Source: Paracoccus aeridis
GTDB lineage: Bacteria; Pseudomonadota; Alphaproteobacteria; Rhodobacterales; Rhodobacteraceae
Direction: 5' to 3'
DNA length: 64,000 bases
Assembly (NCBI RefSeq): GCF_004923205.2
Contig: NZ_SELD02000015.1
Location: 61,755 to 125,754, forward strand
How positions within the stretch are numbered: position 1 is the first letter of the stretch; every line of letters starts with the position of its first letter. The notes beneath the pieces are model-generated. The model ran no database searches, was not told the origin of the DNA, and saw nothing but the letters and a program-made list of their open reading frames with translations. Positions 26,477 to 35,701 of this stretch are shown here, piece after piece. The position numbers and the translations under genes are program-made.

Positions 26477-27529
26477 TCAACTGCGGCCCTGACCGATGCC
26501 GGTCGCGGCCCCGCCCATCTCCTCCTCGAACCACGCATAGGTCGCGGCCAGCCCCTCGGACAGCGGCACCTGCGGCTTCCACCCCAGCAGCGTGCGGGCG
26601 CGGGTGATATCGGGGCGGCGGCGGCGGGGATCGTCCACGGGCAACGGGCGGTTCACCACCTGCCGCGGCTCGCCGGCCAGCGCGATGACATGGCCCAGAA
26701 GCTCGTTCACCGTCAGCTCGTCGGGATTGCCCAGGTTCACCGGCTCCATCCCGTCGAACCCGGCCTCCATCAGCGCCAGAAGCCCCGCGACGAGGTCCGA
26801 GACGTAGCAGAAGCTGCGGGTCTGGCTGCCGTCGCCGTAGATCGTCAGCTCGTCGCCGCGCAGCGCCTGGCAGATCAGGTTCGACACCACCCGCCCGTCG
26901 GCCGGGTCCATGTTCGGGCCGTAGGTGTTGAAGATCCGCGCGACCCGCACCTCGGCCCGGCCGGCGCGGCCGTAGTCGAAGGTCAGGCTTTCGGCGGCGC
27001 GCTTGCCTTCGTCGTAGCAGGCGCGGGGGCCGGTGCAGCTGACGTTGCCGCGGTAATCCTCGGCCTGCGGATGGATATCGGGGTCGCCGTAGACCTCGCT
27101 GGTCGAGGTCAGGAGGAACCGGGCGCGGGCGCTTTCCGCCAGCCGCAGCAGGTGGTTGGTGCCGACGACGTTGGTCAGCATCGTGTGTTCCGGGTCGCGC
27201 TGGTAAAGCGGCGGGGACGCCGCGCAGGCGAGGTTGTAGATCCGGTGGATGCGGGGCGCGAGGGCCAGCACCTCGGCCGGCAGCGGGTTCGCGATGTCGC
27301 AGCGGACGAAGGTGAAGTTCGGGTCCGCCTGCAGGCCCGGCAGGTTCGACGGGCGGGCGGTCTGGAGGTTGTCGAGGCACAGCACCGCCTCGCCCCGGTC
27401 CAGAAGCGCGCGGCAGAGATGCGAGCCGATGAAGCCCGCGCCCCCCGCGACCACGGTCAGCCTGCGGTCGCCGCTTCGGGCGGCTTCGCGCCGGTTGGGC
27501 AGCGCGGTGATGATGGTCGGTTTCGTCAT
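26477..27529 (-). CDS. UDP-glucuronate decarboxylase-like extended SDR
   Basis: A 350-residue extended SDR. The Rossmann motif GGAGFIGSHLC is near residue 30 after a 25-residue leader. The active site has TSTSEVYGDPDIHPQ and ACYDEGKRAAE (Tyr-x-x-x-Lys), and RIFNTYGPNM follows. The EVYGDP and YDEGKR signatures are those of UXS enzymes, which make UDP-xylose from UDP-glucuronate. It is the last gene of a seven-gene minus-strand operon and overlaps the previous stop by four bases. With Ugd nearby the pathway UDP-Glc to UDP-GlcA to UDP-Xyl is complete in this locus. Confidence 0.85.
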   Translation of the reverse strand: MTKPTIITALPNRREAARSGDRRLTVVAGGAGFIGSHLCRALLDRGEAVLCLDNLQTARPSNLPGLQADPNFTFVRCDIANPLPAEVLALAPRIHRIYNLACAASPPLYQRDPEHTMLTNVVGTNHLLRLAESARARFLLTSTSEVYGDPDIHPQAEDYRGNVSCTGPRACYDEGKRAAESLTFDYGRAGRAEVRVARIFNTYGPNMDPADGRVVSNLICQALRGDELTIYGDGSQTRSFCYVSDLVAGLLALMEAGFDGMEPVNLGNPDELTVNELLGHVIALAGEPRQVVNRPLPVDDPRRRRPDITRARTLLGWKPQVPLSEGLAATYAWFEEEMGGAATGIGQGRS

Positions 27530-28623
27530 GCCGGGATTCCTTCTGACGCGGCGGGGCGGGCCTGCGCGTGGCGGCGCGCCCCTGCGGCTTCGGCAAGATG
27601 CGCGTCCAGTTCGGCGGCGCGGTGGTCGGACGAATGCGCGGCCTCGATCCGCGCGCGCGCGGCGCGGCCCATCGCGGCGGCGTCGCGGTCGATAGCGGCG
27701 AGGACGTCGGCGGCGCTGTCGGCCAGCACGATCTCCGCCCCCGGCGCGAACAGGCTTCCGATCCCGTCCCAGCGGTCCGAGACGATGGGCGTGGCGCAGG
27801 CCCCGGCCTCGAACAGGCGGACCGACGGCGACCAGCCCGCGCGGATCATGTCGGCGCGGGTGACGTTCAGCGTGAAGCGGCTGGCCGAATAGAACGCGGC
27901 GTGGTCGGCGGGCGGGCAGTGCTCGATCCGCTCGACATTCGCGGGCCAGTCGATCGTCGCGGGATATTGCGGCCCGGCCACGACGAACTTCAGGTCGGGG
28001 CGCTGGCGGGCGGGTTCGAGCAGCAGCCGGTCCAGCGTCGGCTGGCGGTCGTCGCTGTAGGTGCCCAGGTAGGACAGGTCCCACCGCACCGGCACCTCGC
28101 GCGGGCCGTAGAGATCGAGATCGACGGAGCAGTACAGCGCCCGCGCCATCGGCGCGCCGTAGGCGGTTTCGATGTGGCGCAGCGTCGGGCCGCCGGTGAA
28201 GGACAGGTACAGGTCGAAGCCGGGGATGACCTCGGGCGAGAGATACTCGAAGTCGCCGCGTTCCAGCTTGGCGAGCGTCACCGGCGTGTCGATGTCGTAG
28301 AAGGCCGTGACGCCGCGCGCCCAGTCCTGCACGCGGCGGGCAACCTCGACCCCTTGGGGGACGTAGCTGCCCACGATCACGGCATCGGCGGCGGCGATCT
28401 CGTCCCGCCATGCGTCGAGTGCCGGCAGGTCGCCGTAGAACGCCAGCCGGCACCAGTCGGGGTCGGCCAGGTCGCGGTGGCCCGCGTACCACGGCACGTC
28501 GCGTTCGAGGAACAGGACCTCGTGCCCGCGCCGGGCGAAGGCCTTCAGAAGCGCACGGAAGGTGGTGGCGTGGCCGTTGCCCCACGCCGAGGACAGGGAC
28601 AGTCCCAGGACGACCAGCTTCAT
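27526..28623 (-). CDS. CgeB-like glycosyltransferase
   Basis: A 365-residue GT-B-type protein of the CgeB/DUF3880 group. It begins KLVVLGLSLSSAWGNGHATT, with a glycine/asparagine-rich loop after the first strand. The C-terminal half contains RFTLNVTRADMIRAGWSPSVRLFEAGACATPIVSD, the nucleotide-sugar-site region of this family. No signal or membrane segment is visible, so it acts in the cytoplasm. It overlaps both neighbours by four bases. It is homologous to the two genes upstream, which suggests serial addition of similar sugars. Confidence 0.82.
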   Translation of the reverse strand: MKLVVLGLSLSSAWGNGHATTFRALLKAFARRGHEVLFLERDVPWYAGHRDLADPDWCRLAFYGDLPALDAWRDEIAAADAVIVGSYVPQGVEVARRVQDWARGVTAFYDIDTPVTLAKLERGDFEYLSPEVIPGFDLYLSFTGGPTLRHIETAYGAPMARALYCSVDLDLYGPREVPVRWDLSYLGTYSDDRQPTLDRLLLEPARQRPDLKFVVAGPQYPATIDWPANVERIEHCPPADHAAFYSASRFTLNVTRADMIRAGWSPSVRLFEAGACATPIVSDRWDGIGSLFAPGAEIVLADSAADVLAAIDRDAAAMGRAARARIEAAHSSDHRAAELDAHLAEAAGARRHAQARPAASEGIPA

Positions 28624-29702
28624 GCGGCGACCCCCCTGGCCTGCGCGCGCAGGAGCGCGTCCACCTGCTCGCCCCGAAGGGCGTAGGTGTGTTCCGCCTT
28701 GACCCGCGCCAGCGCCGCGCGCCCGATCTCGGCCGCGCGTTCCGGCGTCAGCGCGGCAAGGTGGTCGGCCACGTCCTGCCCGTCGCGGGCGACCAGCACT
28801 TCGGTGTCCGGGGCCAGGAACTGCTCGATCCCCTCCCACGCGTCGGTGATCAGGCAGGCGCCCGCGCCCGCCGCCTCGAACACGCGCGTCGCGGGCGAGA
28901 AGCCCACGTTCGCCATGCTGTCGCGGGCGACGTTCAGGACCGCCAGCGGGGTGCAGTTGAAGGCGTTGTGTTCGTGCGTGTAGACATGGCCGAGATGCCG
29001 GACATTCGCGGGCATGTCCTTGCTTTCCCAGCCGTTCCCGCCGATCAGGAACTGCCGGTCGGGCAGGCCCGCGGCGGGGCGCAGGAAGAACTCCTCCACC
29101 CGCGCCTCGCGGTCGGGCAGGCGGTTGCCGAGGAAGGCGAGGTCCGAGGTGAACCTGGGATCGGACGGCGCCGGGTGGTGGGTCGAGGGGTCGAGCGCGT
29201 TGTAGACCGGCTCGCACAGCCGCGCGCCGAACCCGCGATAGGCGTTCACGACCGGCGGCCCGCCGCCATAGGTCAGCACCATGTCCAGATGCGGCAGCGC
29301 CTGCCGGACCGGATGGGCCTCGTCGCCGCGCATCTCGTCCAGCGTCGCCGCCGCATCCACGTCCCAGAAGATCTTCAGCGCGCCGGGACGGGCGCCCGCG
29401 ACGACACCTTCCAGCAGTTCGCGGTCGAAGACGCCGACGCCGTTCGCCTTGACGACGATGTCGGCCGCCGCCGCCTCGGACAGGACGGTGCGCATCGCGT
29501 CCTCGGTCGCCGGGTAGACGACCGACCGGCACCAGTCCGGCGGGTCGATGTCGCGGTGCTTCTGGCGGTCGAAGGCGTCGGGTTCGTAGAAGGTGATCTC
29601 GTGCCCGCGCTTCGCGAGCTCGCCCAAGATGCCGCGGTAATAGGTCGCCGCGCCGTTCCAGTAGGACGACAACAGGCTGGATCCGTAGAACGCGATCTTC
29701 AT
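28620..29702 (-). CDS. CgeB-like glycosyltransferase
   Basis: A 360-residue paralogue of the flanking genes. It starts KIAFYGSSLLSSYWNGAATY and carries NVARDSMANVGFSPATRVFEAAGAGACLITD near residue 260-290, with VFEAAGAG as the conserved donor-site core. HEHNAFNCTPLAVLN is a family-type segment. It is soluble with no export signal. Its start overlaps the stop of the upstream paralogue and its stop overlaps the next start, each by four bases. The similarity among the three copies points to tandem duplication followed by divergence. Confidence 0.82.
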   Translation of the reverse strand: MKIAFYGSSLLSSYWNGAATYYRGILGELAKRGHEITFYEPDAFDRQKHRDIDPPDWCRSVVYPATEDAMRTVLSEAAAADIVVKANGVGVFDRELLEGVVAGARPGALKIFWDVDAAATLDEMRGDEAHPVRQALPHLDMVLTYGGGPPVVNAYRGFGARLCEPVYNALDPSTHHPAPSDPRFTSDLAFLGNRLPDREARVEEFFLRPAAGLPDRQFLIGGNGWESKDMPANVRHLGHVYTHEHNAFNCTPLAVLNVARDSMANVGFSPATRVFEAAGAGACLITDAWEGIEQFLAPDTEVLVARDGQDVADHLAALTPERAAEIGRAALARVKAEHTYALRGEQVDALLRAQARGVAA

Positions 29703-30808
29703 GCCGCGGATGCTCCTTCGGTGAGGCCGAGCTTGGCGGCGATGGACATGAGTTCCCGTGCCCGGTGGGCGCAGCTGTGGCGGGCGCGGATGGTTTCCAG
29801 CCCGTGCGCGACGAGGCTTGCGCGCAGGTCCGGGTCGTTCGCGACGTCGCGCAGGCGCCGGGTCATCGCCGCGCCCGTATCCGCGAACAGGAAGTCGGTG
29901 CCGGGGCGGAACAGGTTTTCGCTGTCCGACCACGGCGCGGACAGAAGCGGGATTCCGCAGGCCAGCGCCTCGAACACGCGGATGGTGGGGATGCCGGGCA
30001 GGACGGTGGTGTAGAAGCGGCGCGGCACGTGGACGGTCGCCATGTGGCGCGCGAAGATGCCGGGCGCGGCGGCGTTCGGCGCCCAGCCGTGGTAGCGCAC
30101 GCCATAGCGCGACAGCGTCGCCAGCGCCTCGGCCGGGTAGCGGACGCCGTAGATGTCAAGCGGCTGGCCCGCGTCGCGGGCGGGGCGGAAGAGGAAGCCT
30201 TCCAGCTCCTCGGTGCGCTCGCCGTCGCCCCAGTTGCCGATCCAGACGAGGCCGTCGCGGGGGCCTTCCTGCGCGGGCGGGTGGAACAGGCGGGTGTCGG
30301 CGGCCTCGTGCCAGGTCCAGACGCGGTCGCCCCAGCCCCAGCGGCGATAGACCTCCGCCAGCGTCTCGCCGAACGCGAGCACCCCGTCGAAGCCCGACAG
30401 GTCGAACGCGCGGATCGCTTCGGGGTCGCTGACGGCGCGGTGGTGGGTGTCGTGGAACAGCAGCCGGAAGCTGGCGCCCTGCGCGCGCGCCCGGCCGAGC
30501 GTGGCGGCAAGCGCCGGGTCGTTCCATTCGTGGACGATCACGAGGTCCGCCCCGTCCGCCAGCGCCACCGGGTCGGCGTCGGCGGGGTAGGTTTCCACGC
30601 GCAGGTCGGGGTAGCTGTCGCGGAACGGGGCAAGGCCCGTCTCGCCGTGGTCCCGCAGCAGGTTCTCCAGGCTCCACGCGCCCTGCGGCTCCACCGCGCG
30701 GACGTCGTGGCCCATCGCGGACAGTTCGCGCAAGACGCCGCGCAGGAAATGGGCGTTGCCGTGGTTCCAGCAGCTTTGCAGCGAATGGGTGAAGTAGACG
30801 ATCTTCAT
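29699..30808 (-). CDS. CgeB-like glycosyltransferase
   Basis: A 369-residue protein of the same family. It begins KIVYFTHSLQSCWNHGNAHF and contains HMATVHVPRRFYTTVLPGIPTIRVFEALACGIPLLS near residue 260-290. The histidine-rich patch LLFHDTHHRAVSD near residue 140 is distinctive. It is soluble. It forms the third of the tandem CgeB-like set, coupled by four-base overlaps. Donor and acceptor cannot be assigned; UDP-xylose made by neighbouring enzymes is a reasonable candidate donor for one of the three. Confidence 0.82.
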   Translation of the reverse strand: MKIVYFTHSLQSCWNHGNAHFLRGVLRELSAMGHDVRAVEPQGAWSLENLLRDHGETGLAPFRDSYPDLRVETYPADADPVALADGADLVIVHEWNDPALAATLGRARAQGASFRLLFHDTHHRAVSDPEAIRAFDLSGFDGVLAFGETLAEVYRRWGWGDRVWTWHEAADTRLFHPPAQEGPRDGLVWIGNWGDGERTEELEGFLFRPARDAGQPLDIYGVRYPAEALATLSRYGVRYHGWAPNAAAPGIFARHMATVHVPRRFYTTVLPGIPTIRVFEALACGIPLLSAPWSDSENLFRPGTDFLFADTGAAMTRRLRDVANDPDLRASLVAHGLETIRARHSCAHRARELMSIAAKLGLTEGASAA

Positions 30809-31914
30809 GCGGCGTCCTCACGCGAGCCGAGCGCGTCGCGGTAGATGGCGGTCATCGCCGCGGCCGTGGCGGCGGGGGTGAAGCGGGCGGCGCGGGCCTG
30901 TGCGGCGGCACCCTGCGGGGCGTGGCGGGCGGGGTCCGCCAGCAGCGCGGCGATGGCGGCGGCGAAGCCGTCCGGGTCGCCGGCGGCCACGAAGACGGCG
31001 GCGCCGTCCCACAGTTCGCGGAATGTCGCGATGTCGGACAGGACCAGCGGGCAGCCCGCCTGCGCGGCCTCCAGCACGGCAAGGCCGAAGGGCTCGAACC
31101 GGGCGGCGCTGGCGAAGACGGGGCGGCGGGCGAGCAGGCCGGCCAGTTCCGCCTCGGGCAACGGCCCGGTGGCTTGCAGGTGGCGCGGGGCGGCGGTGGC
31201 GCCGTGCGGGGCGCGGGTCGCCCCGACGGCGACGAAGGGCGCGTCGAGCCGGGCGGCCGCGGCGTCGAGCGTGGCGGTGCCCTTCACCTCGTCCCACAGC
31301 CGTCCGACGGTCAGCGCACCGGGACAGGGCGCGGCGGCGGGCAGGGTGGCCGGCAGGGCGGCCGGCAGGGCGATCGGGGTGCGGCCGTTGTGAACGGCGG
31401 TCGGCACCACCCGCAGCGCGTAGCGGCGGGCGATGGCTTCCGCGTAGGCCCGGGTCGGCGCGACGGTCCGGTCCGCGACCCGCAGCCCACGGCCCACGAG
31501 GTCCGGCAGCCAGGCGAGCGTCGCATCCACCGCGCCCTTACCCGCCGCGTCCCACCACGTCCCCAGGCAACCGTGGTTCACCGCCACGACCGGCACCCCG
31601 AAATCGGCGACCGCCAGCGCGGGGGAGTTCAGGTGGACCACATCCGCCCCGACCTCTCGCGCGAGCCGGGCGATGGCCGCGCCCGCCGCCAGCACCGGCC
31701 CCGGCCCGTCGCTCAGCCAGTCGAGCGGCAGCCCCGTCTCGACCAGCCGCAGGCCCGGCACCGATGCCGCGGCCGCGCGCTGGTCCGCGTCGGGCGCGGG
31801 GCCCAGCACCGCCAGCACGACCTCGGCGTCCAGCGCGGCGCAAAGCTCCAGCGCGTAGCGCCAGACCCCGCCCACGGCGTCGGTCGTCATCAGGATGCGG
31901 TGTGCGCCCGCCAC
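30805..31914 (-). CDS. Glycosyltransferase family 4 protein
   Basis: A 369-residue GT-B transferase with RILMTTDAVGGVWRYALEL at the N-terminus (glycine loop) and FASAARFEPFGLAVLEAAQAGCPLVLSD near residue 270-300, the E-x7-E donor-binding motif of GT4 enzymes. The GTG at 31914 is chosen because it lies two bases after the upstream stop and puts the first strand at the N-terminus; an ATG at 31890 would remove part of that strand. A low-complexity Pro/Ala/Leu run (about residues 185-200) links the two domains. Substrates are unknown. Confidence 0.82.
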   Translation of the reverse strand: MAGAHRILMTTDAVGGVWRYALELCAALDAEVVLAVLGPAPDADQRAAAASVPGLRLVETGLPLDWLSDGPGPVLAAGAAIARLAREVGADVVHLNSPALAVADFGVPVVAVNHGCLGTWWDAAGKGAVDATLAWLPDLVGRGLRVADRTVAPTRAYAEAIARRYALRVVPTAVHNGRTPIALPAALPATLPAAAPCPGALTVGRLWDEVKGTATLDAAAARLDAPFVAVGATRAPHGATAAPRHLQATGPLPEAELAGLLARRPVFASAARFEPFGLAVLEAAQAGCPLVLSDIATFRELWDGAAVFVAAGDPDGFAAAIAALLADPARHAPQGAAAQARAARFTPAATAAAMTAIYRDALGSREDAA

Positions 31915-31916
31915 GC

Positions 31917-33032
31917 TCAGGCCGACTGCGCCAGCGCCGGGTTGCCGACCGGCAGGTTGATCCCGCCCTCGGCCGCGAGCCACTGCGCCAGCCGCGTCAC
32001 GCCGTCGCGCCAGTCCACCTTGGGCGAAAGCCCCAGCGCGGCATCCACCGCGCGGGTGTCGGCCACGAAGTAGCGCTGGTCGCCCGCGCGCCAGTCGGAA
32101 TAGGCCACGTCCACCGGCCGGTCGATGATCTGGCCCACGAAGTCCAGCAGCTGCCGCAGGCTGACGGCGTTGGCGGGCCCGCCGCCAAGGTTGAAGGCGC
32201 GGCCCGACACCGCGTCGATCCGCTTCCACGCGCCCAGATAGGCGTCGACCGCGTTCGACACGTCGAGGATGTCGCGGACCTGGCAGCCATCCCCGAACAG
32301 GGTGATCTGCTGGCCCTTCAGCGCACGGATCAGGAAGTGGGCGACCCAGCCCTGGTCCTCGGTCCCCATCTGGCGCTGGCCGTAGATGCAGGACATCCGC
32401 AGCACCGCCGTCGGCACGCCGTAGCTGCGCGCGTAGTCCAGCACGTACTGGTCCGCCGCGCCCTTGGAACAGCCGTAGGGGGTGTGGAAGTCGAGCGGCC
32501 GCGTCTCGGCGATGCCATGGCCGCGGACCCCGGCGTCGGTCGGCAGGTACGCTTCCTCCGCCAGCTGGAAGTCGAGATCGGCGAGATCGCCGTAGACCTT
32601 GTTGGTCGAGGCGAAGACCAGCGGCGTGCCGTCGCCCCTGGCCCGCAGCGCCTCGAGCAGGTTGACGGTGCCGATCAGGTTGACCTGCAGGTCCTCGACC
32701 GGCTCGACGAGGCTTGTCGTGACCGCGACCTGCGCCGCCATGTGGAACACGACCTTGGCGTCGCGGATGCAGGCGGCAAGGCGCGCGGCGTCGCGGATGT
32801 CGGCCTGCACGTGGTCGATCCGGTCCGGGTGGCGCGACTGCAGCCAGGCGAGGTTGCGTTCCACCCCCGGCCGCGTCATCGCGTCGTAGACGATGACCCG
32901 GTGCCCTTCGCCCGCCAGCCGGTCGGCGAGGTTCGAGCCGATGAACCCCGCGCCGCCCGTCACCAGCACCGGGCGCGGGTCGGCGGCGGGGTCGGTCCGG
33001 TTGCCGGACGGGATGTCGCGGGCGACGCTCAC
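31917..33032 (-). CDS. NAD-dependent nucleotide-sugar epimerase (CDP-paratose 2-epimerase-like SDR)
   Basis: A 371-residue extended SDR. GGAGFIGSNLADRLA lies near residue 27 after a polar leader. FASTNKVYGD supplies the active-site Ser/Thr and resembles CDP-paratose/tyvelose epimerases. TPYGCSKGAADQYV gives the Tyr-x-x-x-Lys pair. RMSCIYGQRQMG follows. It overlaps the upstream epimerase gene by four bases. The exact nucleotide sugar is uncertain, since this subgroup also includes UDP-glucose 4-epimerase-like enzymes. Confidence 0.8.
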   Translation of the reverse strand: MSVARDIPSGNRTDPAADPRPVLVTGGAGFIGSNLADRLAGEGHRVIVYDAMTRPGVERNLAWLQSRHPDRIDHVQADIRDAARLAACIRDAKVVFHMAAQVAVTTSLVEPVEDLQVNLIGTVNLLEALRARGDGTPLVFASTNKVYGDLADLDFQLAEEAYLPTDAGVRGHGIAETRPLDFHTPYGCSKGAADQYVLDYARSYGVPTAVLRMSCIYGQRQMGTEDQGWVAHFLIRALKGQQITLFGDGCQVRDILDVSNAVDAYLGAWKRIDAVSGRAFNLGGGPANAVSLRQLLDFVGQIIDRPVDVAYSDWRAGDQRYFVADTRAVDAALGLSPKVDWRDGVTRLAQWLAAEGGINLPVGNPALAQSA

Positions 33033-34144
33033 GCGACGAGGCCCCGCTTGTCGAGTTCCGCGCGCGCCTGTTCCACCCGGTCAACGGCGGTCTGGCTCGC
33101 CACCCACTCGGCAAGCTCGCCCAGGCCCTCCCGGAAGTCGGTCTGCGCGGTGAAGCCGAGCTTTTCCGCCGCAAGCGAGGTGTCGCAGAAGCAGTGGCGG
33201 ATGTCGCCGATCCGGGCCTTGCCGACGATCTGCGGGTCGAGGTCGTTGCGGCCCATCGCCCGGCCCAGTTCCTGCGCGACCTCGGTCACGGAACGGTCAT
33301 GCCCCGAGCCGATGTTGAACGTGCCCCCCGCCGCCTGCGGCAACGTCAGCGAATCCGCGAAGGCGCGGGCCACGTCCGAGACGTGGACGAAGTCGCGCCG
33401 CTGCTCGCCGTCCTCGAAGATCATCGGCGCCTGTCCGTTGAGATAGCGCGAGGCGAAGATCGCCAGCACCCCGGTATAGGGGTTCGACAGCGCCTGGCCC
33501 GGGCCGAACACGTTGAACAGCCGCAGGCACACCCCCTCGATCCCGTAGGGGGCGGCCATGATGTGGGTCGTGCGTTCCTGCACGAACTTGTTCAGCGCAT
33601 AGATCGAGGCGAGGTTCGGGCGCTTCCATTCCGGCGTCGCCACCGGCGACAGCGGGCGGCCCTGCGCGTCCACCGGCTCCCAGTTCTTCAGCCCGTCGCG
33701 GATGCCGTGGCGTTCCGCGTCCTCGACCAGCGCGCCGTCGGCGTCGCGGTACAGCCCTTCGCCGTAGATCGACATGGACGAGGCGGTGACGACGCGGCGC
33801 ACCGGGTTGTCGATCAGCTTCTCGAACAGGACGGCGGTGCCGACGTCGTTGGTCGAGGTGTAGCGCTCGACCTCGTACATGGACTGGCCGACCCCGACCT
33901 CGGCCGCGAGGTGGACGACGCTGTCCACGCCCTTCAGCGCACGGGCGACCGCGTCCTTGTCGCGGACGTCGCCGTGGATGAACTCCGCTTCCGCGTTCAG
34001 GGCGTCGGGGCGGGTCGCGGCGTCGCCGTGGACCTGCGGGATCAGCGCGTCCAGCACGCGCACCCTGTGCCCGCGCCGCAGCAGTTCGTCGGTCACGAAA
34101 CGGCCGATGAAGCCTGCCCCGCCGGTGATCAGAACCTGTTCCAA
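33029..34144 (-). CDS. NAD-dependent epimerase/dehydratase (dTDP-rhamnose 4-epimerase-like SDR)
   Basis: A 371-residue extended SDR and the first gene of the seven-gene minus-strand operon. It has ITGGAGFIGRFVTDEL at the extreme N-terminus, VHLAAEVGVGQSMY, TASSMSIYGEG, and SIYALNKFVQE (Tyr-x-x-x-Lys). RLFNVFGPGQALSNPYTGV follows. A 25-residue insertion after the Ser motif (residues about 130-165) includes ERHGIRDGLKNWEPVD and resembles wbiB/rhamnose 4-epimerase-type proteins. The preceding 139-base spacer to the divergent phosphatase gene should contain its promoter. Confidence 0.8.
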   Translation of the reverse strand: MEQVLITGGAGFIGRFVTDELLRRGHRVRVLDALIPQVHGDAATRPDALNAEAEFIHGDVRDKDAVARALKGVDSVVHLAAEVGVGQSMYEVERYTSTNDVGTAVLFEKLIDNPVRRVVTASSMSIYGEGLYRDADGALVEDAERHGIRDGLKNWEPVDAQGRPLSPVATPEWKRPNLASIYALNKFVQERTTHIMAAPYGIEGVCLRLFNVFGPGQALSNPYTGVLAIFASRYLNGQAPMIFEDGEQRRDFVHVSDVARAFADSLTLPQAAGGTFNIGSGHDRSVTEVAQELGRAMGRNDLDPQIVGKARIGDIRHCFCDTSLAAEKLGFTAQTDFREGLGELAEWVASQTAVDRVEQARAELDKRGLVA

Positions 34145-34283
34145 ACGTCCCCCTGAGTGCCTGTGTCCGGTTGTGTCGACCGACTTGGTATGGTTTTAAC
34201 CTGTTCATGTTCAAGCGGTTCCGCCTTCAGCATCTTCTTCTTCAACAAAGATCAAACGGGCGCGGCGCCGGCCGCGTGCGGGC
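34145..34283. promoter_or_regulatory. Divergent promoter region of the glycan operons
   Basis: This spacer separates the first genes of two oppositely oriented operons. It contains one of the few AT-rich patches of the locus (about 34185-34255, including GGTATGGTTTTAACC and TTCTTCTTCAACAAAG). I cannot assign -35 and -10 elements with confidence. Confidence 0.4.
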
Positions 34284-34874
34284 ATGAGCCGCCTTGTCGG
34301 GCTGGTCCGGCACGGCTCGCACGACGAGCTTGGCCGGGTGCTGAGCGGGCGGACGAGCGACGTGGCGCTGAACGACGCGGGCCGGGACGAGGCGTGGGCG
34401 CTGGCCGGCGCGGTGGCTTCGGCCGGCATCGCCGGCGTCCTGTCCAGCCCCCGGCGCCGCACGGTCGAGACGGCGGCGATCCTCGGCAGCGGCCTGGGCC
34501 TGTCGCCGCAGATCGACCCCGCGCTGGACGAGATCGACTTCGGCGCCTGGTCGGGGCGCGACTTCGCGGATCTGTCCGGCGCCGAATGGGACCTGTGGAA
34601 CACCGCGCGGGGCACCGCGCCCACCCCGGGGGGCGAGACGATGGCGCAGGCTGTCGCCCGCGCCGCCGCGCTGATCGACCGGCTCGGCGCGGAAGGCGGG
34701 GAACCGGTCCTGTGCGTCAGCCATTGCGACGTGATCCGGGGCGTGGTCTGCCGCTATCTCGGCTTGGCCCTGGACCACATTCTGCGCTTTTCCGTCGATC
34801 CCGGCCGCATCTGCTGGCTGAACGCCGATGGACAGGGCGGGGCGCAGCTTCTAAGCCTGAACGCCCGAAACTGA
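34284..34874 (+). CDS. Histidine phosphatase superfamily protein
   Basis: A 196-residue phosphoglycerate-mutase-like phosphatase. The RHG motif LVRHGS is at residues 8-12, SSPRRRTVETA supplies the second phosphate-binding Arg, EIDFGAWSG the acid, and VSHCDVIRG the second catalytic His. Relatives include CobC, PhoE and GpmB. It heads the plus-strand operon that also encodes inositol-3-phosphate synthase, so dephosphorylation of a sugar or inositol phosphate intermediate is a reasonable inference, although inositol monophosphatases normally belong to another fold. Confidence 0.82.
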   Translation: MSRLVGLVRHGSHDELGRVLSGRTSDVALNDAGRDEAWALAGAVASAGIAGVLSSPRRRTVETAAILGSGLGLSPQIDPALDEIDFGAWSGRDFADLSGAEWDLWNTARGTAPTPGGETMAQAVARAAALIDRLGAEGGEPVLCVSHCDVIRGVVCRYLGLALDHILRFSVDPGRICWLNADGQGGAQLLSLNARN

Positions 34875-34885
34875 GGACGCTCGCG

Positions 34886-35701
34886 ATGGACGACCCGACG
34901 CCACCGATGGACCGCATCCGCGATCGGATCGACCGGCTTGGCCCGTGGTTCCACAACCTCGACCTGCACGGCCATCCGACCGCGCCCGAACATTTCCTCG
35001 GCGATTATCCCGCCGACAAGTTCGCGCGCTTCGGCGATCTCGTGCCCGCCGACCTGACCGGCAGGTCCGTCCTCGACATCGGCTGCAACGCCGGCTTCTA
35101 CAGCTTCGAGATGAAGCGGCGCGGCGCCGCCCGCGTCCTGGGCATCGACAGCGACGACCGCTACCTCGCGCAGGCGCGCTTTGCCGCCGAGACGCTGGGC
35201 GCCGACGGGGTCGAGTTCCGCAACCTGTCGATCTACGACGTGGGCGCGCTTGGCGAACGCTTCGACCTCGTGATCTTCATGGGCGTCCTCTATCACCTGC
35301 GCCACCCGCTGCTGGCGCTGGACCTGATCCGCGAGCATGTCGCGGGCGACATGATGCTGTTCCAGACGCTGACCCGCGGCCCCGACGAGGTGGCCAAGGT
35401 GGCCCCCGACTACGATTTCGCCGACGACGCGCATTTCCAGGACCCGGCGCATCCGCGCATGGCCTTCGTCGAAAGCGCGTGGGCCAACGACTGGACCAAC
35501 TGGTGGGTCCCGAACCGCGCCGGGGTGGAAGCGATGCTGCGCGCGTCGGGCTTCCGCATCGAGGCGGGGCCGCTTGATGAAGTTTATCTGTGCCGCACCG
35601 CGCCCGTTCCGTATGGGAAATACGGCCCGCACGCGGTCTATCCCGCCCGTCCCGCCGGTTCCGCCCGGTCCGCGCGCCCCGAAGGAGAAGCCGCCCGATG
35701 A
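34886..35701 (+). CDS. CmoB-like SAM-dependent methyltransferase
   Basis: A 271-residue class I methyltransferase. A CmoB/DUF1698-like N-terminus (GPWFHNLDLHG, YPADKFARFGDLVP) precedes the SAM site SVLDIGCNAGFYSFEMKRRGA near residue 65 and the acidic LGIDSD. VIFMGVLYHLRHPLLALD is motif IV. The last 35 residues are a low-complexity Pro/Ala/Arg tail. The ATG at 34886 follows GAGGA. The stop overlaps the next start (ATGA). In a glycan locus it more likely methylates a sugar or inositol hydroxyl than a tRNA base; this is inference. Confidence 0.8.
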   Translation: MDDPTPPMDRIRDRIDRLGPWFHNLDLHGHPTAPEHFLGDYPADKFARFGDLVPADLTGRSVLDIGCNAGFYSFEMKRRGAARVLGIDSDDRYLAQARFAAETLGADGVEFRNLSIYDVGALGERFDLVIFMGVLYHLRHPLLALDLIREHVAGDMMLFQTLTRGPDEVAKVAPDYDFADDAHFQDPAHPRMAFVESAWANDWTNWWVPNRAGVEAMLRASGFRIEAGPLDEVYLCRTAPVPYGKYGPHAVYPARPAGSARSARPEGEAAR

